Shown: piece after piece, positions 57,114 to 64,000 of the stretch | How the letters are laid out: each line of letters opens with the position of its first letter | How positions within the stretch are numbered: position 1 is the stretch's first letter | From: Fomitopsis serialis | Taxonomy: Eukaryota; Basidiomycota; Agaricomycetes; Polyporales; Fomitopsidaceae | Direction of reading: 5' to 3' | DNA: 64,000 nt | Assembly: GCF_022376445.1 (NCBI RefSeq) | Contig: NW_025955014.1 | Location: 1-64,000, forward strand | Translations under genes and position numbers: made by a program | The notes under the pieces: generated by a model | What the model saw: only the letters and a program-made list of their open reading frames with translations | What the model was told of the DNA's origin: nothing | Database searches by the model: none

Positions 57114-60100
57114 ATGGCGAAGAAGAGCTCCCAAACGGCCGAAATGCACCAGTCTCGCCCCTCGCAGTCGGGCATCCCTGTCTTTACCCCACGCAAACCG
57201 CAGAGCGCACTCCCGAGCACGCTTTCTACCCCCCAGCTGGGCCTCGTATCTTCTACACGACACCTCTCCGTGAGTGGTAGTCCGACACATCCAAGTCCCA
57301 GCTCGTCGTCGTCTAGCACGAACGGCGGCATCACACCCTTTCGCTCGTTTCGCAGCCTCTTCTCTACTGCGTCAGGTTCGTCCAAGAACCCACCTAATCC
57401 GACCCCTCCTGTCGCTTCTCCAAAAGCATCCTTCCCTGCAGCCGCGCTCGGGTCTATACGACGTTCCATCGGAGGCGACCGCAGCGTCTCAGCTCCGAAC
57501 CTTCGCCAGGAGCCGTCGTATGAAGACACGCCCGTGCTGCAGATCGACCTGCCGCGACCGGACTTTGAGGCGTTCATGCACGGCGCCGGTCTGTCGCAGC
57601 GCGAGCCTTCCAAGTCTGCGGCACCAACCCCACCGTCTTCGTTTCCGAGCTGGACACCCTCTGCGTCACAGCTCAGGACACCATCGACGACAGGGTTCAC
57701 TGAGCATCGGCAGACCATACAGCAGGACCGGAGCCCGCCACGTCCGCGCCGGGATGCGCTGCCCAAGGACTCGCGGTTCTCGAGACCCGTCACGGAGCCT
57801 TCGTTCGTGCGGGCTCCCAATGTTGGTGCCCCAGTGCAGTCGAATTGCCCGACCTCTTCTGCACAGGCGCAGCATCCAGATGGTGAGCAACACATGAGTA
57901 CATCTTAGCGTGTTACTAAATTATACACCAAGGCTTCGTGCCCTCCCCTTCGCCCTCACCAGCGGTCAACCCAACCGACCTCTCCACCATCATCGAGGCC
58001 GAGAACTCCGGCCTGTCCAAACACCTTCCGCCGCTTGATTCTTCTCAAGAGGGGGACACGTCTCCGTCGTCTGACGACGATGCTGCTGACCCTGAAGAGG
58101 ACACGCTCGACCCGAAGCTCCTTCACGCATCTTCTCGGAACCGATCGGCACGGACGCCACCGTCGAAGGAGAGCTCTGTGCTCGACCTCTCGACTTCCAA
58201 GGTGACGAGCGAGGTTCTGCAAGCGATGGGAGGTGCAGGTCCCGACCGCACGCAGGGTTGGTTGGACGGCGTGGTCGTGGATGATCGGGAGCGGGACCCG
58301 TTAGCAGAGAGCGGGAACACTGGCGACGGCGACGTCAGCTTCAACCTGAGCGAGCTCGATCCTGACCTTGCAGCCCTCCTATCGCCGAACCGACTCGTTA
58401 GCCCGAGCACGGAGCCTGCGTTTCAGTTTGGCACGGACAGCCTGCCTGCGCCACCGTCGCCCAACGAGACTCCAGCCGCTACGTCTCTATCCGAGTCACC
58501 CCGTCGCCCTACGTTCTCGCGTACCCCGCCTAGGTCGTCACCTCCGCGACAGCCCGAACCATTGCGGATGCCCAAGTCACGCACGGCTCCTAATCTACCG
58601 TCTTCACTGTCTTCTCGGCCCAACAACCGCTCTGTTTCTGACCGCCCAGCCGTTCAACGATCACAATCAGACTCGCCTCCGCTCGTGGTCCCCAGCGCCG
58701 CTCGCGCTATATCGCACAGTCCTGAGAGACCGGCGACAGCGACTGAGGGCCAGCCGCGCGAGACCCTCGACCACTACGCATCTCGCAGACCTCATACTGG
58801 CACTGGGGACTCTTCCGCGAGTGCACTCCGCAGGTCTGCGATCAGCCGTCTGCTTAGCCCTGCACGCCTCGGCCCTCACGTGACCCCACCGTCCCGCCCA
58901 CCGTCACGGACCTCCCCCAGGCTGCCGCAGGATGCTTCGCTTTCTCCTCCCATATCGCGCCCGTCCTCTGCTGCGGGGATCTCTTCCGCCCGCCTGCAGG
59001 CCGCCACGCGCTCGAGCCTCGATGTAAGACCCGGTACAGCCGAGGGTTCGCGCCCGCCCGCCACGCCGCTCCGCTACCGCAAGCGTAGCCTGAGTGCCGT
59101 CGAGGCGGGCCGGTCAGCTCTTTCTGGGCGCGAGTACCCTCGTGCACACCCCTCACGTCCTACAGCCGAATGGCTCGGCCCGCAGACCGCAAAAGCATTC
59201 GCTGCTGCAGGGCTGCTCGACCAGAGCTACGCACGAGATCGAGAGAGCCCCAGCCTCGGCCGACGCACGCCCTCTCGCTTCGGCACCACGAGGAGCAGCA
59301 TCGACGACTCGCGCTCACGCTACGTCCCTTCGCGGATGGCCTTCTCGGAGGCAGGCTCTGCCGGATCCTGGACGCGCGGTGAGACCCCGAGCGTGTCGCG
59401 GAGAGGGAGTATAGTGCGGACTCCAGCGTTGACAGCGACGGCATCAGAGCTCGGGAGCCTGGAGACGCCCCGCACGACGTTCTCGGCTGCGTCGACCGCG
59501 CCGACGTCTGTGTCGGCGTCATCCTCAGCGCATCTGCAAAGTGAGCTACAGTCTCTGCAGGAACAGCACCAAATCGAGACGGGGGCCTTGCTGAGCGCAC
59601 TTGCGGATAGCCAGCGAACAGCGAAGGTACTGAGGGAGGAGAACACGCAGCTTCGGGACCGGCTAGCGGAGATAGAGTTCAAGTTGGCCGGAGCCATGGA
59701 GGAGGTCCAGAAGTTGCAGTCCGCCCCACCTCCCTCTTCGCAACTTGGTTCCCGGGTCAGCCATTCACGCTACGGCTCTGTAACGGCAGAGCGAGTGAGC
59801 CGTGTGGGAAGTCGCAGTCCGCGCAAACAGTCCGTCTTGCGGGAATACGAATCTCCTGAGGGGTCATGCTCTTCTCCGTCGTCAGAGCACAGCCGTACCG
59901 TCGTGCCAGCTGTAGCCAACCACGCGGAACTTGAGCCCTACCTTGACACCCGCCGTTTCAACAAGCGTATGAGCACCTCGTCTTCTCTGTTCCACGGGCC
60001 GCCAAGTAACATGAGTATGCTCATGCACGAGGAGGCTCTGTCAGCTGCTGGCTCTGGGACAGGCGAACGTGATCATTCCGTCGTATTCTCGAGTCGACCG

Positions 60101-60355
60101 CAATCACCAGCCTCGCCGACGCTGGTTCTGGCGAAGCTGAGCACCGGTCCTCTTCCCATTGCAGGTCTTGAGGAGAAGGTGAGACCAGAACTGGGGAACA
60201 TCTCCCCGACTACTGCCGACTTCTCGATGGCTACGTCTTCGCCGGGCAGCTTGAACCTACGACCTGAACATGAGCTGCATCTGGAGGACATGCCGAGTTT
60301 CGAGTTAAATCCCGACCAGGACGACGATGACCAGTATGACACTGGTCATCTGTAA
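57114..60355 (+). CDS. disordered Ser/Pro-rich protein with C-terminal coiled coil, 2 exons, 1063 aa
   Basis: Exons 57114-57882 and 57933-60355, joined by a 50-nt intron. Most of the chain is Ser/Pro/Arg-rich and probably unfolded, with many RS.SP and SRPxS words. One helical coiled coil (about residues 790-850: SELQSLQEQHQIETGALLSA, LREENTQLRDRLAEIEFKLA) is the only structured part. The C-terminal tail is acidic (DQDDDDQYDTGHL). The composition resembles fungal cytoskeletal or polarity scaffolds, but no specific family is recognised. Start ATG 57114 follows about 850 bases of non-coding sequence. Confidence 0.85.
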
Positions 60356-62137
60356 GTAGAGTATACATCAGTCTATTTTGCTGTCATATTCGCATTCGCA
60401 TTCGCATCTGTCATCGCATCCACACTCGCATCGACATACTTGCTTCCGATTTCGTGTACAACCTTGGGGAACACTTTAGCATTTCGGTTCGCAGTTCTCG
60501 CACATACACACTTGAAAGATTCCCTGTTACATTACTGATACCATTCGATATTCATGGGTGAGAACCCCCCGTCTTCGCGAGCATATGATTACCATGCGCA
60601 GCAGGTGCTTGTATAGGACACTATGTCTGCATTCGCTGCAGAGCTGTCTGTAAAAGTATGATCTTGTTTGACACGTCGTGCCATATTCTGAGTTCTTCAT
60701 TACTCGAGCAAGTCTGGCTATACATGCTGCATAAGCTTACAGCATGGGAGCTCGAAGCCTGAAGGCCTGAAGGCCTGACGCGGACGCCGCAAGATGGCGA
60801 GTAACCGTGGCCCGGCCGTTGTACGTCCGAGTGGCAGGCAATCTACTTACTTGCGTGCATGTTTGCGCTAGCTCGAATTGCATCTGTGTTGATACCGCCG
60901 ATTTGCCAGCTGCAGGGACCATTTAATGTCATGATGTCGGTATAGTACATATTTGGAACCCCTTCCTCCTCCGCCTGCTCCTCCTCCCAGCGTGAACTTG
61001 CCTTCATGTTGAATGTGGCTGGCTGAATTGACATCTATTTGTTGCTGCCGTTGTGGCGCACGTCTGTTCGGTTTCCTTGTACAAACTCCACTTCAACTCT
61101 ATCTGTAATCTAGCTTCTGTTCTGTCACAACCTGTAAAGGACAACTTATATGAGAAACGCATGCACAACGGCCAGAGTGTCACTGAGCCAGCGCTGCAAA
61201 GTCTATCAGAGAACTGCAACTATCTTCCCGGGAGTCTCTCGATTACCCCCATTCATTTGCTCCGGATCCCGCATGTGCCACGGTCAGTTCGTCTCGGATT
61301 TACGCCCAAGTGCGCCGGCCATGGCACCGTATCTCCATAGGCGATGCTTTCATGAGGTACAGTATTCCGCACATAATCTTCCTTATGAAAGCATTCATTG
61401 ACATCATGCTGCTCCCGTCAAGTACGTACCGGTGCCGTATACGATCCGCCACGGCCGCCGGTGTCAGTCAACCGTCGACAGAAGGCCAGGTACCTCAGAC
61501 ACACACGATGTTACTTGGTGACCATTCATCCCCGTGGCCTCAGCTCACTGGGCTTGAGATCCGCCCGATTGACTGTCCTTATCTCTTTACCTCAGGGCAT
61601 GGCACTCGAGACGCCGTCTCATAGCGCTGCCAGGCCGAGAAGACAGCGTCAAGGGTTCAAATTGTGTCTTTGCGGCGCGAACCCCACTCTGCTTGCGGAG
61701 CAACTTAGCGGTTGGTGAGACGGTCTTACACAGTGCGACAGTGCGACACCGCCTGTGCGAAAGAGCTTCCTTTCTCACTCTGAAGCGGTGGCTTCCCACT
61801 GCATGAATGATGGTGGTCACCAAGTGGTCACATCTGCAATACTTCGAAATGGTATGTTTTGTGGCAAATACCTCTTGTCGAGCGATAGTTTTAGTCCAGG
61901 GGTCAGGTGATTGTTCTATCGGTGAGTTTCATTGTCCGTAAATGTGCAGCTCAGCGGTGTTACACCGCGTCACTGAGCGAACCACGCACGCGTTGATGCA
62001 AGCCCCGAAGGTTCCGTTGCTCAACTCTGTATCTGGTGTCCTACATGCGCTTGGCTTATCGTGTGCATATAAGGCTGCCAGGGTTTGCATTCCCCGCAGG
62101 GCTGCTACGCAGACTAGCCCTCCTCACACGACCCAAC
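60356..62137. other. intergenic, no gene recognised
   Basis: Short open frames only. Small direct repeat GGCCTGA near 60,762. Confidence 0.5.
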
Positions 62138-64000
62138 ATGCTGCGCGCTACGCTCGCGTTACCTCTCCTTCTACTCGGATTGGTCACATCTGCCGTCCAC
62201 CTGCCGTTAGTACGACCCTCTCAGGAACTCCTCGAGCCGTCCGGAGCACGGAAAGACGCTACGGTGCTCATTCTTGGGGGAGGCGTCGCCGGGGTGACCG
62301 CGGCACGGACCCTCCATGAACAGGGCATCGACGACTTCATCATAATAGAAGCGAGAGACGAGCTCGGCGGTCGCCTCATGAGCCATTCATTTGGTGCACC
62401 TAGCAGGAAGTTCGCTGTCGAGCTCGGTGCGAATTGGGTGCAGGGTACGCAGACCGGCAATGGGGCTGAAAATCCCATATGGGCTCTGGCGAAGAAGCAC
62501 AACGTCACGACCCGCTCGAGCGAGTACTTCGGTAGTATTTGTAAGTTGTTTTAACATCGTATTGTACGACAAAGTGCTGAATGAAGCTTAGCGACATATG
62601 ACGACTCGGGAGCGTCCGACTTCCGCGATATCTTCGACGCTTCGATTGAAGATTTCCATAAACTAGTTGCCTCAGCGGGTACGTCTTAACATCTTTGTGC
62701 GACGAGAGCACTTGGGTTTGATCAGTATGTGCCGTCATAGGTGGTCGAGTTCCAAAGAGACTTGTCGATATGTCAGCACGCGGCGGTTACTCACTCACGG
62801 GCTCACACCCGGAATCCAAACATCAAATGGCGTCCGAATACTACCAATTCGACTGGGAGTTCGGTACCACTCCAGAAGAGACCTCATGGCTAGCTTCTTC
62901 ATGGGTGCATAATTCCACTCAATCGCCTTCCCGTGGTGGTAGACTCGCCGCATAGGTCTAGGCGGAGGTCAGTACCGCCGCTTTGAAATGAGGCTGATTC
63001 TTAACTTAGGCACATAACTACACGTTCGACCCGGCGTCTGGTGGGTTCTCGTATGAGAACCTTCTCTCAGTTGACCAGCGTGGCTTCAAGACGCTGATTC
63101 AGGCGGAGGCGAGGGAATCATTGAATCCAGCCCAAGTTCGACTGAACTCGACAGTCAGCGAGATCAACTCCTCGAAACACGGTGTGAAGGTTACGCTCAC
63201 AGATGGGCATGTACTCCGCGCGGACTACGCCCTCTGTACCTTCAGCCTTGGTGTCCTACAACACAGCGACGTGAAGTTCGTCCCTCCTTTACCGGCATGG
63301 AAGCGGGAGGCCATCCATAGCATGTCGATGGTAAGCGCGCGCCACTTTGGTTTTGATCGTCCTTGAAGATGTAGGTGACGATGGATCTGCAGGGTACGTA
63401 TACGAAGATCTTCCTGCAGTTCCCAGAAAAGTTCTGGTTCGATACGGAGGTACGTCAACAGTGCCCGATCGATCCATAGATCGTGTTCTCGATGACATGT
63501 CCGCTCTGGCAGATGGCGCTATATGCCGACTACGAGCGCGGACGGTAACCTGTCTGGCAAAGCCTGGACCATCCGTCGTTCCTTCCTGGTTCCGGGATCC
63601 TTGTGGTAACTGTCACAGTGAGTTGGTCTTGGAAGTCGCGCTGCGATTGCGGAGATGACTGACATACAAATAACGCCCTCTCAGGGCGACTTCTCCAAGC
63701 GCATCGAGTCACTGCCCGATTCGTACGTTCAATCGGAAGTGATGGACGTCCTGCAAATGATGTTTCCCGAGGTGGATGTGCCCGAGCCTACCGACTTCTA
63801 CTTCCAACGCTGGCACAGCGACCCGCTGTTCCGCGGATCGTACTCGAATTGGCCGGCGGCTTTCCTCAGCGAACATCAAGGCAACTTGCGCGCGAACGTG
63901 GACGAGAGACTTTGGTTCGCGGGCGAGGCAACCAGTCGGAAATACTTTGGTGCGCACGCTGACGGTTCGCAGCGGATACGGTGTTAATGAAACTGCGACA
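62138..64000 (+). pseudogene. secreted flavin amine oxidase (polyamine oxidase-like) with in-frame stop; 3' end outside window
   Basis: FAD-dependent oxidation of amines or polyamines. Exons 62138-62540, 62592-62678, 62741-62904, 63010-63330, 63393-63449, 63513-63617, 63685-63949, then a donor GTGCGC running off the edge. A signal peptide (MLRATLALPLLLLGLVTSA) precedes the dinucleotide-binding motif ILGGGVAGVTAARTL and the family blocks ARDELGGRL and VELGANWVQG. Later blocks are TFSLGVLQHSDVKF, GTYTKIFLQFPEKFWFD and WFAGEATSRKYFG. In exon 6 the conserved YERGRYPVW is interrupted: codon 63546-63548 is TAA where TAC is expected. That makes it a recent pseudogene, a sequencing error or a null allele. 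All other junctions are intact. Confidence 0.85.

Noticed and set aside
57110..57895. 261-codon minus-strand open frame
   Set aside because: Antisense shadow of the first exon of the disordered coiled-coil protein.

Overview
This is a fungal nuclear window, almost certainly from an Agaricomycete (mushroom-forming basidiomycete). The evidence is the many 45-65 nt GT-AG introns with CTNAC-type branch points, a KDZ transposase with its CxC2 cysteine cluster, a typical Agaricomycete LINE ORF1 with a zinc knuckle, and host genes (TTC39/Iml2, DUF3433, cytosolic/vacuolar GH38 mannosidase, secreted flavin amine oxidase) whose sequences I recognise from that class. The genus and order cannot be read from the sequence. 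Gene models were built by hand from splice consensus and phase matching; no transcript or database support was available.

Layout. 1-4.8 kb: minus-strand LINE-like retroelement with ORF1 (CCHC zinc knuckle) and the start of ORF2 (AP-like endonuclease) running off the left edge. Both ORFs appear to carry short spliceosomal introns. 5-11.2 kb: repeat land, with GC-rich tandem units bearing hairpins and 39-40 nt intron-like modules (8.9-9.8 kb; the same family recurs at 41.2-41.9 kb) and a tRNA-like sequence. 11.3-15.0 kb (minus): an intact 11-exon gene for a HECT-like ubiquitin ligase. 15.28-31.78 kb: a candidate 16.5 kb composite KDZ transposon. It is flanked by imperfect inverted ends and arrays of AAGTCA-type repeats, with the KDZ transposase (minus) on the left, four uncharacterised cargo ORFs (plus) on the right, and a 3.1 kb foldback palindrome between the two divergent gene sets. 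33.4-35.3 kb (minus): a DDE integrase-type transposase, same strand as the HECT gene and on the other side of the KDZ element. 35.3-38.5 kb: palindromic repeats and an AACCTC array.

From 38.5 kb rightward the window is mostly ordinary gene-rich sequence: a 9-exon P450 (plus), a 13-exon TTC39/Iml2-like gene (minus), a DUF3433 membrane protein (minus), a GH38 alpha-mannosidase (minus), a disordered coiled-coil protein (plus), and a secreted flavin amine oxidase (plus) with an in-frame stop, cut by the right edge.

The most interesting reading is a nested arrangement. An integrase plus HECT-ligase element appears to be interrupted by a KDZ element whose cargo includes a protein with three VIDLT SUMO-interacting motifs. 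If right, this links ubiquitin and SUMO functions to two mobile elements at one locus. The sequence shows the genes, motifs and repeats directly; element boundaries and joint function are inference.
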